Of a DNA stretch of 64,000 nt, positions 24,453-37,520 are shown in pieces. The stretch's first letter is position 1; the number at the start of each line of letters is the position of its first letter. Position numbers and translations under genes: made by a program. Source of the stretch: Galaxea fascicularis (taxonomy: Eukaryota > Cnidaria > Anthozoa > Scleractinia > Euphylliidae); NCBI GenBank assembly GCA_948470475.1, contig OX419335.1:42668025-42732024 (forward strand), read 5' to 3'. The notes below the pieces were generated by a model that saw nothing but the letters and a program-made list of their open reading frames with translations, had not been told where the DNA came from and did not search any database.

Positions 24453-25338
24453 GTCTGTAGGACAAAGAGAGTGGAGAACTTTTGTACATTTAAATATTTT
24501 AAGTGATTCAATTGTTATTGTCATTGTTATAACCATAAATTACTATACTTTAGATAATACTTGCATTAAGATTGTAAATTGTACTCGATAATTCAGTTCT
24601 TTTACTGCAAGAGAGTTTTTTTAAAAAACTACTATGCTTGATCTTTCACTCCTTTGATTCCTGTGAAACATTTTGGACTTCTGCATACCAGTGCATAATG
24701 CTTCATATTTGTATATATTCTGCATAATTATGTAAATATTAATAATTAAAATCCAACCATGAAACTGTATAACCAAATTACAATTATGTAAACAGCCAAA
24801 TTTAAAAAACAAGTTTCTTCAAGGTACTACTGGTAAGAGGCTAACAAAAGACTCATGTATACAAAAGATGAGGAACTTCTCTGTTTATTTCTCCGGGATA
24901 AGTGGAACAGATAAAAGAACATTTGAAGAGGAATGTGACAAATAAACTTGATCCTACCTATAGAGGTAGTGGGCAGATGTATCAAATTCATCTTAAGTGA
25001 TCCTGCTCTTAATTCTTGTACTTACTCTGTTTTATAAAGCATTGATATTACAAGGAGAAATTTGATGCTGATCACTCTTGGGGTTTAGACATCTCTTTTC
25101 AGTCCCATCACAAAACAAGGGACTTCACATGGGTAACTTAAAGCCCACTTTTTACTTGGTTTCATAATAAGTAAAATTTTACTGCTTGCAACCATGTGGG
25201 CGGTACCTCACATGGGTCTCCTGTTTGTACCGACCCTTTTGGACAGCATTACCTATTTTCTTTTGTTAATTTGTTTTTGTTTTTTGTTTGCAGTTGTTCA
25301 TTATTTTTGTTTTACTGTATATTTGTAATTCATGGTAG

Positions 25339-25558
25339 TTAAGGGCATGTTTTTTTTATTCACAATTCTGGAATGAGAATGGCCAGAATGGAAAATGCGC
25401 ATTTTTCTATTCCGCATTCCTAATCCGGAATGAACAGAACACCATTCAATCCATTCTGCTCCCTGGGGCAGAATGAACAGAATGCTGCGAATGAAAATCC
25501 AAGAATTCCGTACCAACCATTCTTATTTCAGAACTGTGGATAAAAAAACGCACCCTAA
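25339..25558. mobile_element. MITE, 220 bp
   Basis: TTAAGGGCATGTTTTTTTTA at the left, inverted TTAGGGTGCGTTTTTTTATC at the right, with GAATGAGAATGG/CCATTCTTATTTC arms and repeated ATTCTG/CAGAAT words inside. Confidence 0.7.
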
Positions 25559-27040
25559 ACCTAATAAAATCAATAAAAAAAAAAGAGAGAGAGACTAGTC
25601 TTGTTAAGTGCTGTAAATAAAACTAACAAGAATTAATCAAAAGTCATTTTATTGATTTTCTCTCATGTGGGTGTTATTATTTCCTTGAAAGTGAAAAATA
25701 CTATTGAAAGTGATTAGTTCTGATGTATACTACGAATCACATCCTACTTAATAAATACATGCACCAAAATTACCACCATTTTACAACCCATATATTAATG
25801 CTGAATATTTCCAATTTGTTGATGTGGAGCAAAAAGGAGAACCATAACTGTCCTTTGAGAAGTGCAAACAGCAAATATTTTCATGTGTGCAGTTGAATGC
25901 TTGCAGCTCATGAGACTCAAACCCTTTGCTTTCCAAAAATAGTTAAGCCAACTGTGACAGTTGGCTAGTACTGTCACTAAACTTTTGCAAGAGGCATTAT
26001 ACCAAATTAAACTGGATTGAAAACATCAAGATACCAAAAGAATACCATTCTGATTAATATGACCGGCACCAAGGAGAATTCAGTTACTTTGAATTTAACC
26101 TGTTATCATAGTGATAAACAGTTCTAACATGACTACTTAAAACAACTAGGTGTGTAAAATTCACCTGCCGTGGTGTATTATAAGATCAAAACAAACAGCA
26201 TTGCGTTAACTACAACAGCAAGTACTGGGACTTCAAAACTCAAGACATATTCGAAAATACATCCAGCTGTCAAAAGTCTGCATTGGACTGAATACAAAAA
26301 CTTTATACAATACATGAAAACACTGGCAGAAACAAATATTGCCCCTAAACCTTGTGTCAGAAGCTCTAAGCCAGACTTTTGAATCAATAACTGACAATAA
26401 TATCAAATCAAAAACAAGAGGAACAAAATAAAATGCCCGTCCCAACCTTACAGTGTAACCTTCACAATGCTTCAGAAAAAGATGACTATGAGAACATGCT
26501 ACTGCAGGTCCATTCTTTCCCAACTGTTTAACATTATCCTGTAGAACAGATGTTGGGAATGCTGTGGCTTGCCTATACCAAGGAAGGAATACAGAGACAA
26601 ACCATACACTTGTGCAGTAGACTGCACCTTCCATAAGTCACTTAACTAATTATGAATTTTGCAGTTTTGCAAAAGGATAACCAAATAAACAACTTTACCT
26701 CAGATACCAACTTGGTCAATAAAATAAAATAAGTTATTCAAGCCACCAATGTGACCACAGCTAGTGGCTAGTTTTTCCTTTCCCAATGCAAAACCACAAT
26801 ATTTACAGTTTTCCACTAGCATATGCATACAAATAACAGAAAAACCACGTCTTCTCCCAGTTTCTCTTCTTGGTGACTTGACTGGTAAAATTTACAAGTT
26901 CAGCTCCACACAGCATGCACAAAAAGCATAATTGCACACAGTGATATGTTAACACCTCTGGAACATTCACTACTCCTTCTTTTACAACCAAAATGCAGCA
27001 ACTAGAAGCAAATCTGTAAAGTTATGAATTGATAACTTAT

Positions 27041-27359
27041 ATACCTGCCAACTTTCTCTGCCAAAAAGGTGCAAGATTACGATAGAGGAAGTGCCAAGAC
27101 TTTGGAAGACAACATGACCATATTGAAAGATTTCCCAAGACACTCAAAGATTTCAGAAGACATTCCAAATAATTCACAACCCAGGATTTCTACCGTTAAA
27201 TACTATGTCATCCACAGCATCTTTCCATAGTGGGTTTTGTGCTTGTTACTCGTTTGGGTTTACATATTTTTGGAATGTGTGTCAGAGGACTTAATATATC
27301 ACATTTTTTCAACCCACAGGCATGAGACTCATGGCTGAGGTATGAAAGTTGGCAGGTAT
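27041..27359. mobile_element. MITE, 319 bp
   Basis: ATACCTGCCAACTTTC at the left exactly inverted as GAAAGTTGGCAGGTAT at the right. The interior has repeated AAGATTTC.AAGAC words. Confidence 0.75.
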
Positions 27360-27859
27360 AAACTTAAGACCAAGACCAACTATTCTTGTGTTGTTAAACA
27401 ACAAAATGTAGCTAGAAAAGAAGGCTTGTCAGCAATCTTACAATTGGAAAAGCTTACAAGCCCAACCTCACATAAACACTAGCATGTCAGGTGTATAACT
27501 CATAGCCCCAACGGATTTTCAAAGTTAGCTGACAGTAAAGTTTGGTTCTCTGTCATACTAGAAGGCTTCCTCCACATTAATCACAAAAATAACATTTTAT
27601 TTCCCAAGGAAAATGTCTTCAGATGAAAAGAGAACTTGTTTCACCAAGTTAAAAAAAAAAAGTTTGAAAGAAACTCGTGACTTCCGCCTTTTCTATCGAA
27701 AACTGCTTACAACTAACCTAATATAATAATTGAGAATATTCTACTCACTAAGTTTTTTTTTTCCAAGGCGACTTAATTTTCACATTATTTAAATACAAAT
27801 TTTACGAAGTACCTTCCAGTGTTTCATCATTAAAGGCTATATATATAAAGCTGTTCCTT

Positions 27860-28385
27860 TTAAGATTCTTTCATTCCTTTAACTGAGGATCCTTCTTCAT
27901 TTCGCATTTTGTCCAGATCTTCTTTGGTCTTGTCTTCCAGTTGTCGTATGTCGTCCATGGTCATACCGAACCATTTGTCGATCCAACAGAACAACTGACG
28001 GTGAAAATTGGCGAGGAGACGTTTCACTACGCGAAAGATGAAAGCCTGCACTCTTGTCTGTAGTCCCCACCATTTGAACTTAACGCGATATAACTTGTAG
28101 CAGGTCATTTTTGGATACTCGTCGTTCTTCGTCCATTCTTGGTTTTTTAAAGGCCCCCTTCCTGTCTTTTCTGATATGAACGTGGTAGGATCTTCATCTG
28201 CTTTGTAATCAGTTTGAGAAACGTTGGCAGTTATATCTACGTGAACGACCTCTCTCTCTTTCAACTCTTCCTTTTTTAGATTGTGAACATTTTCTAAATC
28301 GTCAACGCCTTCCTTGTGCCAAGTGTCAATAAGAACAAAAAAATTTTTCCCCATGTAAGGGTTCGAATATTCCGTTCTACAAAAT

Positions 28386-28419
<34 letters not shown>

Positions 28420-28681
28420 GGGCGCCTGCCGGAGCCAACATGCGAACAAAGGCCGGTACTTTCGATGACAAATAGAAAACCTTGTGGGTATACTGTCCAT
28501 CCCCGTACTTCTCGTGGCCTGAGTAAGGTTCATTTGATACAACTTCAATTCCTTCGCCACCTCCCGTTTCGTTCTTGCTTGCTTCTGCAACGGCATACAG
28601 CTGACCTATTTTATATTCTTGAACAGATATAGGCAATTGTATACGATATTCCTTAATTTGATAATCAACACGCTCATCCAT
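27860..28681 (-). CDS. Class I phosphatidylinositol transfer protein, single exon
   Basis: A 273-residue soluble START-like protein of the PITPalpha/beta class, which swaps PI and PC between membranes and supports phosphoinositide signalling. The match runs end to end: [38 protein letters not shown] with the headgroup-contacting Thr65 and Lys67, [25 protein letters not shown] (Asn96), TGRGPL, the membrane-docking KFKWWGLQ (Trp204-Trp205), [23 protein letters not shown] and the C-terminal VKGM. Length fits the family (about 270). The frame is open 45 codons further upstream, but I chose the ATG at 28681 because homology begins just after it and the upstream residues resemble nothing in the family. 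There are no introns, unlike PITPNA/B in vertebrates, so this is a retrocopy or an intron-loss paralog. The frame is intact and the key residues are kept, so it is probably functional. A possible AATAAA (minus) lies near 27596. Confidence 0.93.
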
Positions 28682-28774
28682 CGTGAAGAAATTAATCTTA
28701 CTGCCGCAAAGAAAGCGACGAAGGCCGGCAAAAATTGTAAAATGTCCGCCGTTGGCAATGCATGTGCTCGGGGG

Positions 28775-28868
28775 AAAAGTGACGTAAAAGACCACAAGCC
28801 CTTGCGAAATTTCCATCGCGCATGCGGATGAAAATTTTGAAGGGCCTTGTGGTCACTTACGTCATTTT
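28775..28868. repeat. 94-bp near-perfect palindrome upstream of the PITP start
   Basis: The left arm, AAAAGTGACGTAAAAGACC, is matched by a right arm whose complement reads AAAATGACGTAAGTGACC. Pairing continues through CACAAG(G)CCCTT almost to a CGCATGCG centre. Each arm carries a CRE/ATF-like TGACGTAA. It begins 94 bp upstream of the PITP ATG, so it is either promoter sequence or a small fold-back transposon that landed there. Confidence 0.6.
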
Positions 28869-30338
28869 CGAGGAATTCCAAACGGGAATGGTGAAGGTCA
28901 GTGGTGTCCCTCGCGGACTGAGGCTTACCTTCGACCCCACAATCCCGACTCCATTCTTGACCCCTGGTTACCCTCCTGGGGACACCCCTGGGGTGGAGAA
29001 TTGAATTGAGGGGTTGAAACCTCAAGCACGGGCCGTGAGATTCAAATAGCGAAACTCTTGGACAGAATAAAAGAGAAATAACTCCCCCCCCACCTCTCCT
29101 CCGCTCCTACAAAATCAATGATGAAGTCGTGCTAAAACGTGCCTTTTTTAATCATTGAAATGAGGGGAGGGGGGTGGAATTCCCTGCGAACGGGGAGAGA
29201 GAAAGGACAGCCGGAAATACGTCTGCGTTCGCAGGCTAATCGGGGAAGGAGGGGGCGGGGGGGAGGGAAGGATCGTCTTAATTTTTCATTTGAAGTGCCC
29301 AAGATAATTGTAGCTGTTGTACAGCCCATAATCGGAGTTGTCTGATTAACGGGGTTGAGAAAATGAAGGTTCTTATTTGCGGGTTTTCATTGTATTCTAA
29401 AACAGTGAGATAACAGAGCTCAAAAATGATGATTTTCAACTCATTTTTTCCGTCAACAATAACGAGTTTAACGCGAGTAGCTCGTAGGTGAATAGCACTT
29501 GCCAGCCCAAATTTAAGTAGGCGATCAGAGCGAAGAATTTGTTGCTGTGATCCGACTAACTGTTAATTGACTGCAGGTGTGAAAACGTGAGATCTCCCTT
29601 CCGCTTGAACGCGGGAGATCTGGGTACGAGATCGAGTACGAGGTTCCCCCAATTTTTATTGGTGTTATTTACTCGTAATCAGGTATACGAAAAACATATT
29701 TTATGGAGAAAACAAAAACAGTTTGACAGCAGAAGTGTAGTGGAGTATGAGATGATGACGTAGTGGTCCAATTTCCATACATTGTTTGTAAGATCAGACA
29801 ATTTAAAATCGTTTTCCTGAACATTTATAGCCCAAATAAACAGATAGGTCCTAGATTTCAAGTTTTGCTATATAACAACAATTTTTCCAGTTGATAAAGT
29901 TTCGAACATTTCTCGCGCAACTCCACACGGGTATAAAGGGCGAAAACAAGAACGGTGACCCCATCTTTTCATTGAATTTTTTTATATTCTAGCATGGGTA
30001 ATTAAATGCGCCAAGTCTGAAAAATTCTGGATAGTACATCCTTTTCAATGGAATTACCTTAAATGGCCGAACATCCTCGAACATCCATATTTGGAATCAA
30101 GGTTTTTTTTTTCCATCAAGTTCCAACAACGAAAACATGTTGAAAACTTCAAATTCCTTGTGAAATTGATTAAAAATACTGATAAAATGTCGAAAATTCA
30201 CTAACACCAGGAAAAGGTGCTCGGAAGATGCTCAAAATCGAAAAATTTGCTCAAAATAAAGATGCTGCACGGTGTTCGCCCCCGTAATCAAACCCTCAAA
30301 ACAACATTTCTCGGAAACTGGTTAATAGGCCATTTCCG

Positions 30339-30499
30339 AGTTCATGTCTGCCTCCTCTTCAAAGCGAGTCTAAGTGCGAAGTTTTTGTTTAATATTAAAA
30401 TTAGTTTTCATTCATATGTAAAGTACATATGAATATGGGTACTCCCATCACAAAAACTTTGCACTTAGACTCGCTTTGAAGAGGAGGCAGACATGAACT
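30339..30499. mobile_element. MITE with 50-bp near-identical arms
   Basis: AGTTCATGTCTGCCTCCTCT, then TCAAAGCGAGTCTAAGTGCG at the left is inverted almost without change at the right. Only about 60 bp lie between the arms, centred on CATATGTAAAGTACATATG. Confidence 0.8.
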
Positions 30500-31019
30500 A
30501 TTATTAACCTAAAACAAACAAATCTTACACCATGGTTACCCCTCGTGGTAGATAGTGACCTTAATGTACTCTGTACAAAGCCTTGAATCAATTTGAATAA
30601 ATTGCCAGTTAAATACGAGTTTTAAGTAAGCAGACAAAATTTTACCCCAAACCAACTGTAATGCCCTACTTGACGAACGTTTTATGGTGCTTGCTGAACA
30701 TGTAATTAACGTTAATACTTGGAGGGCTAACTTAAACATTTTCAAGCCAATGCCTTAACACGTCCTGTATGAACAACCATCGATCTTGTTAGATTCTGCC
30801 TGAAAAATTAAAGAAGCCAAAACATAAAACATAGGATATCTTTTGGAAAGGAAGGTGATAGATTGACGTGGTCTATGTCCCAGCGCGGCGTCACATGACA
30901 TTCTCTTCTTTTACTGGTCTCTCTCTAACGCCCCACCTTGCCCCACCTTGATGTATCTCAATTAAAGGCTGATCTCCAGTCAGTTCTTCCTATTATCCGC
31001 TTGGTGAATACCTTTCCAT

Positions 31020-31101
31020 GATACTCTGGGTGCCAAAGGTTATTTTCTTTGTTTAGAGCAGGGAAAATAGGGGACAAAACCTCTGGCACCCAGGGTACTC
31101 C
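31020..31101. repeat. Small fold-back, CTGGGTGCC family
   Basis: TACTCTGGGTGCCAAAGGT is mirrored by ACCTCTGGCACCCAGGGTA. A weaker relative lies at about 486-590 (CCCTGGGTAGCAGAGG and CTCTGGCACCCAG). Confidence 0.55.
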
Positions 31102-31189
31102 CATGAGATCTAATATAATAGAACTTAAACAAATGACATTGAACTCTCATTGCCTTTTAAATGACTGCCAGGACCTTACGACCAACTCA

Positions 31190-32260
31190 TTTGCATTTCA
31201 TTGATTGTCGATTGTTGTCCAACCACTTGGAAAACTTCCACCGAACTTGACGTTTACGCCAAATCTACCGCTTTCGCCAGATTTCGACGCTATCATCGGG
31301 CCCCTAAGGCCAACTCTTTTCATTGAATTGTCGAATGTTGTCGAAACTATCGGCGAAATGTCCAGAAATCTGCCACTTCTGCCAAATCATCCGCCGGTAT
31401 TTCCAGGAGAGGACAAAACACGGAGTACCATCCCACGGAGGGTCATTCCATTTTTTATCCGCACCCTCCCCCGCTAACGATGACGGGAATTTTTGTCGGG
31501 ACCCTTTGAAAAATGAAATCCGAAGGGTTAATTTGTTTGTCGGCACCTTTGAAAAAGCTGTGTCCAAATTTTGTCGGCTTCTTTGAGGATCGCCACAAGA
31601 AAGCCCTGAAGTAAATAATTAAAGGTACGTACATTAAAATGATTTTCCATGGAAAAATCATTTTGTTTGACTCCCAAATTCTTCAAATTATTTTTCAGGG
31701 TACTCCCTTTTTAGGTAATCCAAGGGTACTCCATGGAATAGAAAGGCCCCTAAGGTTATTTGCATCGAAATGTCGAATGTTGTCAATTTCGTAAAATCTG
31801 CCGCTCTCGTCAGGCCCTTAAGGGACGGACCATTAGAAAAGTTATGGGGGGGGGGGGGCGCTAATGGCCCGTCCCTAAGGAAAACTCATTTGCATTTAAT
31901 TGTTAATTGTTGTCCGAACACTTGTATAAATTTTGCCAAATCTACCACTTCCGCAAATCCATAGCCTTCTACGTACGCAGTCCTTCTTTTAGGCTCGTCA
32001 CGCAATCTTTCGTTGGGAGGAAGATTGCGTGACGAGCCAACTTTCGTCAAGGCCCCCAAGGGCAATCTTTTGCATTAAAATAAAAGTCAAATGTTTTCGA
32101 AACTCTCGCCAAATCTGCCGTTTTTGCCAAATCCACCACATTTATCAGGGCCCCTAGAATTGAATTGTCTAATATCGTTGAAACTCATGCATGGCGAAAT
32201 TTTGCCAAATCCTCCATTTTCGCAATTGTCTGTATTTCTGGACATATCATCCCCACATCT
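31190..32260 (+). repeat. Degenerate local repeat block
   Basis: At least five diverged units recur (near 31204, 31322, 31770, 31885 and 32090). They share TTGCATT..ATTGTCGAATGTTGTC, GCCAAATCTACCGC and CAGGGCCCCTAAGG-like words. Spacing is irregular, 100-400 bp. Confidence 0.55.
31992..32038. repeat. Short perfect hairpin
   Basis: GGCTCGTCACGCAATCTT and AAGATTGCGTGACGAGCC with an 11-bp loop. Confidence 0.75.
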
Positions 32261-33421
32261 CTTCTGCTATCTAAAAAATCCAAATGCAGTCTGTTCTTGC
32301 GTTGTAGGACATAATTCGCGTAGTTGAGATGGTGCGATTCTCTCGAAAATATAGCCCAATTTATTTTCACTTCTTCGTGTCAAGAAGCACGTTTGCTTTG
32401 TCAGCTGCTTTGTTCCTCATTCAGATGAACTTTGAACATGAATGGCTCACCGGGGGGGGGGGGGAAGAGGGGGTACTCCCTTACATGACTGATAGGGTAT
32501 GGTTTTCGATTTTCAGGGTGTTTTGTCTTGAAGGGGGTATAAATTTCATCACTTTTTGTCTTAAACAGGGTAATTGCTACATGACCTAATGAATTTTAAA
32601 AACAGGATAAGTTTAGATGTTTATTTATAGGAGCCTTACCACAAGCCGCCAGTTATCGGTGCGTTTCCCTTAACTTTGACAATTATGTATTCATAGAAAA
32701 CAATAATTTATTTTGTTTTACGTCATCTGTGTCCGGTACTGTCTAGTGCACGAAGTAAGATAGAGCAGCTTATTACACTACGAAAAAGATAACTGGTAAT
32801 CGCAAAACGTTGTCGCTTTTTATTCGCGGTAGAGTTTCAGGTGACTGTCTACAACACAACTAACCTACAGGGAATGATTTTGGGTTCAATGTCTTGGATG
32901 GCTCTAAAAAAAAAAGGCTGAATTCTGTCAGTAAAAGGGAGAGGGAAATCAGAGATTTGTGTCTAAAACAGGGTTAGGGCTTGAGCACCCGGGTCGCACC
33001 TACCCAAGCATCTACTGAGTAATGCCCCCCCCCCACCCCCGGGATGCATGGGTGGGCCAAAGTTTTGGCGCTCGCTGCTGGGTAATGACCCGTAACATTT
33101 TCTTTCGTGTGCACACAGTATCACGATTTTGTCAGGTACAAGATACCAAGGTTTGATGATGTGGCCAATGACCAATATCGGTTTATAGATTCAACCATGT
33201 TGGAGGCGTGTTTAACACCAACTCCATGTTATGACAATGTTCAAACGTTTCGCCGGGGCTCAGTTACAAGGTTTGAATCTTCGATTCAGGTACTTATATA
33301 TGCAAACATTCAAACTATGTTTGCACCAATCACAGAGCGCCATTCTGATTAGGTGTGACAAAGGTGTGACACAACAAACTTCGCGTAACTTCAGTTGTAG
33401 TTTTTCCGCCTTGCGAGCAGA

Positions 33422-34959
33422 ATGCTTTCGGGGTTAGCGTCCTCAAAAATCCTCTGCTTTTCTCTTTTCGTAGCCGTTGTTGCGGCTGCTTCTCCAATGC
33501 TTCTTAAACTACGCGATTTTACAAACTCAATGCGGACGGGAGAAATGCTGGGGTTGCTGGCGACGAAGGTGCAACTTGAAAGCCCCTGGTTGATTGCAGC
33601 AGGCACTCTAGTCACAGGTTTCATGTTCCTCAGACTTTGGAGGCTCTTCTTCGTACCCTTAAAAATGGAACGAAAATTATACGAAATTGGGTACACGTTA
33701 GATGGAAAACGATCATTTAAGGACATAGCGAACGACATTCGAAAACGAAGGCGGTGCGGGGATGTTCCACCTGTGTACCCTAACGGCTGGTACCGTGTAC
33801 TAGATTCCGACGAGCTGGTGGTAGAACAGGTAAAGTACATTTTCATGCTAGGCGAGCAGCTCGCAGTATTCAGAGGAACTGATGGTGAGGCACATGTGAT
33901 GAACGCCTACTGTCCGCATCTAGGTGCTAACCTTGGAATTGGAGGGAAGGTACGGGGAAATTGCCTTCAGTGTCCTTTCCACGGCTGGACATTCCGAGGA
34001 GAAGATGGAAAGTGTGTAGAAATTCCCTACTCCGAGAACGTGCCAGATGTTGCAAAACTCAAGGTCTGGCCGTGTTTAGAAACGAACTGTACTCTTTATT
34101 TGTGGTACCACGCAGAAGGAATCGATCCGACCTGGACCCCGGATGAAATAGAAGAGATCAACAACGGGTCTTGGACGTATCGAGGGTACACACAGCACGT
34201 TGTTAATGCACATATTGAGGTAAATGAGTTTAGATTTGTTTTCAGGGAATATTGTTTTATTTAATATTATGTTAACGGTAACAGCTTGCGCGGCAAAACT
34301 TTCGCAACAATTGTGAAATTCACAGCAACCATAGGGCAAGCAACATCGCCGTGGTGACAGGTCTCTTGGGACTTTGTCATGTAATCTCACGATGCTCAGC
34401 TGTAGTGATCAGCGGTAATCAGCACAGTACCATATGGCGGCAAAACAGCGTAAATTTTGCCCGAATATTGAAGCTATTGAAGAATTCCTGCTCCAAACTG
34501 AACAAAAAAATTAACAGATATCCATGGCGAACTTAATATGTTTCTAACTGTTTTTACTTTAGACGGTTAACCGTTATTTATTTTATCATTGAGTCAAACA
34601 TAAGGTTTGTTATTCAGACAAACGATTTTTGTCTGTTTGACTTCATTTTACAAAGTTGGAGAGTTTTTTTTTTGCTGGAAGTTGATAATTTGTGTTTTCT
34701 TAATACACGTGGTGTCTTCCTTCTCAGGAACTACTGGTCTAGGGCACTGGATTTCAATGCAGTGATCCGGGTTCAAATCCCGCTCTAGCCACTAGCTGGT
34801 GTTGTTCTGGGTTCGTATCTGGTTCAACTCCTCGGTCATCCTTGTAAATAGCCAACTGGTCTGCCTCCCGCCAGTTGGGATTCTTAACTCTGTTGTGTTC
34901 ATTTGTATTATTTGTTTCATTGTCCCTGAAAAGCCCCTCTAGGGGAGTGGTCAATAAAG

Positions 34960-35006
<47 letters not shown>

Positions 35007-37487
35007 CAAAAATATTGACGGTCAATATTGGAACTTTTTACCTAACTTACATGCTTTATTTTATTTTTATTTTGTCACCCAACTTACATAAAGCTAGACC
35101 TAAATAGTTAAGCCTTATTGTATAGATATGACCAAATTGTTTTTTAAATAGTAGATGTGTTTGTTCTTTTCAAAATGCAACAATTTTATTTTTGTCTGTT
35201 GGAAACTATTAGGAGATTCCAGAAAATGGTGCCGACGTAAATCACCTGGAGTACCTTCACAGCACACCAATTGTGGCAGGATCAGATATTAGAGACAACT
35301 ATTCAAATTGGTGTCATGTTGGGAAACACTTGTTTAAAGCTGCGTGGGAACCACTGGAAAATGAAGATAAGCATGTAGGCTTACTTCATCTGAAGCACTC
35401 TTTATACTTGTTTGGCTACAAAATACCATTTGGAGACTTCCATCTTACAGCCAGACAGGTTTGTATATTTAGGATTTTAATATGTTGCAGAGAGGTTTGG
35501 CAAATATTCAAAAGCTATTAATTAAAAATAAAAAAAACTTAAAAATAACAGATTATGTTTGTATGCAAACTGTACCATTTAAATGTTTGTGTCTGACATA
35601 ACGTGACAATGGTTTGCGTCTCACTTTTGATACAGCCATGTTTAGAAAATACATAAACTAGGTGTTACATACAGAAAATACAACAGAAACCAGAGAAGAG
35701 TTGGTACAAAGCGAAGGAGGTATTGGTGTGATCGTAACATACTGGTATTACAGATGAAAATGCTTGTTCTGTAATTGCCATTTCCCTGCAAATAATTCTT
35801 TCTACTGAATTGCACATATTCCTCTGTTTTGTCAGTGTCTTAATGCCGGTTTTTTTTCAGCACTGTGAGTTTTCCTGGTAGCTGACTCATCAAAAAAATG
35901 TTGTTACGCATATGCGCTTAAAGTTTCACATCTTATTAATTTAGGATGCAAAAGAATTTATACAAGGAAGTTCACATCTTATTTAAGATGTGGACTGAAA
36001 GAGAACAGCTGAAAAAAATGAGCTGCGTGTTATTTAAGTTGCGTCTTATTAGATACGACATGTCTTATTTTCTCCCACATGAATGGCTCTATTGTTTCAA
36101 GGGTTACATTTTTTTCAAATGTGGAATGGTAAATACCAGCCCAGTTTGACTATTAACCAAATGAGTTCACAGTAAGAAACACTAATTAAAATATAATATC
36201 ATCATTGTTGATAATAATGTGTAGACTTTGATGTCCAACAGCATACATGAAAACATACATGGAAACAGTACAGGGGCTGACTGATGCATTGTGCATTTGG
36301 ATGTTCATTTTATTCTCGGAAATACCAAAGAAGGCCTGGGGATCTTTCAGCAGTCAAAAGCTGCTTTGGGTGTAGACAAAACATAAACCAGGATCCATGG
36401 GCTACCCTATGTGAACAATTTGTATTAACCCATTGGCATCTGGAACTTTCGCCGAAAATCATGTTTTCAAGCTAGTCGAGTCATTTTCTTGCCACTATCT
36501 AGCAATTAGGAGCTAGAACTCACCACAAAACTGTTGACAGTACGGGCATGCACAGAAAGCAAAATTTCGAGATAGTTTTTGGGTTGAAAAGTGGCACAGC
36601 AGTCTTGACTTTTGCTTTTCGCTTTCTCCTCTTCCCTCTTTTCCCGTTCTTTTTGCCTCATTTTTTTTGGGGCTTTTGCTGGGTATTGAGTGGGCTTTGT
36701 TTTGGTGGGAAAAGGTTCTGGAAAAGTGTTTAGGATCCTAGGATTTGATGAAAGGAAAGGTAAGTGGGTGGTGGGGGCAGATTTTTATAGGAATTTTTGC
36801 GTTCATGTGGCTTGGTTTTTTGCCTTTTTGTTTGGCCCCCCTTGACTGAATCATGCTCAATCTGGTATGGTTTCAAAGATCTCGCTATGATAAACACGTT
36901 AGTCAACAAAACTACGCTTGACCGTTCAAACTGACGGCGTCACAGGCGGCAGAAGGCACATAGGTCTACAAGGGCGCATGGGGGCGCATTGGACTTAAAT
37001 GGGTTAAAGTACTTATTTTTATCAAAAAATCATTTCCTTTTTTTCTTCAGATTTTGAAAGCAGGTTCGCTTAACACCTGACTGGTAAAATTTTGAGCTTT
37101 GATTTTTATCCAAAGGCTGTTTATTTTGAGTGTAAGGTTTGGATAATTTTCATGGTCCGCCATTACTAACGTTCAAAACTGACCGATTGGACCTCAGAGG
37201 CTTGGATCTAGGCAAAAGTGACGTCACTGACTCACTAGCTTAAAATTTCAGCATGTAAACGCAACTTGTTATATATGCAAAACACGAGTTTCTCACGGGC
37301 ATATTACACCATTACCATCATTAATAATCATTATCATGTCTGAATCACATTTACATTGTCGAGCCCGCAGACCATAGTGGGACACTTTGTATAAGAACCT
37401 AGATAAACAGCCTAACTCACCAGGGGTTCCTGTAGTTCAATGGTTAGAGCATCCGGCCGGTGTTACGGAGGTTGTAGGTTCGATTGT

Positions 37488-37520
<33 letters not shown>

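Larger units (their letters stand above)
22430..27590. other. Gene-free spacer between SPCS2 and PITP
   Basis: Convergent intergenic region. It holds the dead retrotransposon (22902-24452), short GTT repeats near 22778-22800, a MITE at 25339-25558 and another at 27041-27359. No conserved protein was recognised in 24460-27590; the short frames there look random. Confidence 0.6.
28870..33421. other. Gene-free spacer between divergent PITP and nvd
   Basis: Contains purine/pyrimidine-rich runs (29080-29270), the MITE at 30339-30499, fold-backs at 31020-31101 and 31992-32038, and the degenerate repeat block 31190-32260. No coding sequence recognised. The 5' ends and promoters of both genes should lie at its two edges. 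Confidence 0.6.

Noticed and set aside
26233..26634. 133-codon minus-strand frame near the PITP 3' side
   Set aside because: No recognisable domain, no splice-supported extension, AT-rich spacer composition; probably chance.
28682..28816. 45-codon N-terminal extension of PITP
   Set aside because: The frame is open but reads through the upstream palindrome and has no resemblance to the family N-terminus, which starts at the internal ATG.
33391..33846. 151-codon frame on the minus strand
   Set aside because: It lies antisense to nvd exon 1, which has clear homology and iron-binding motifs.
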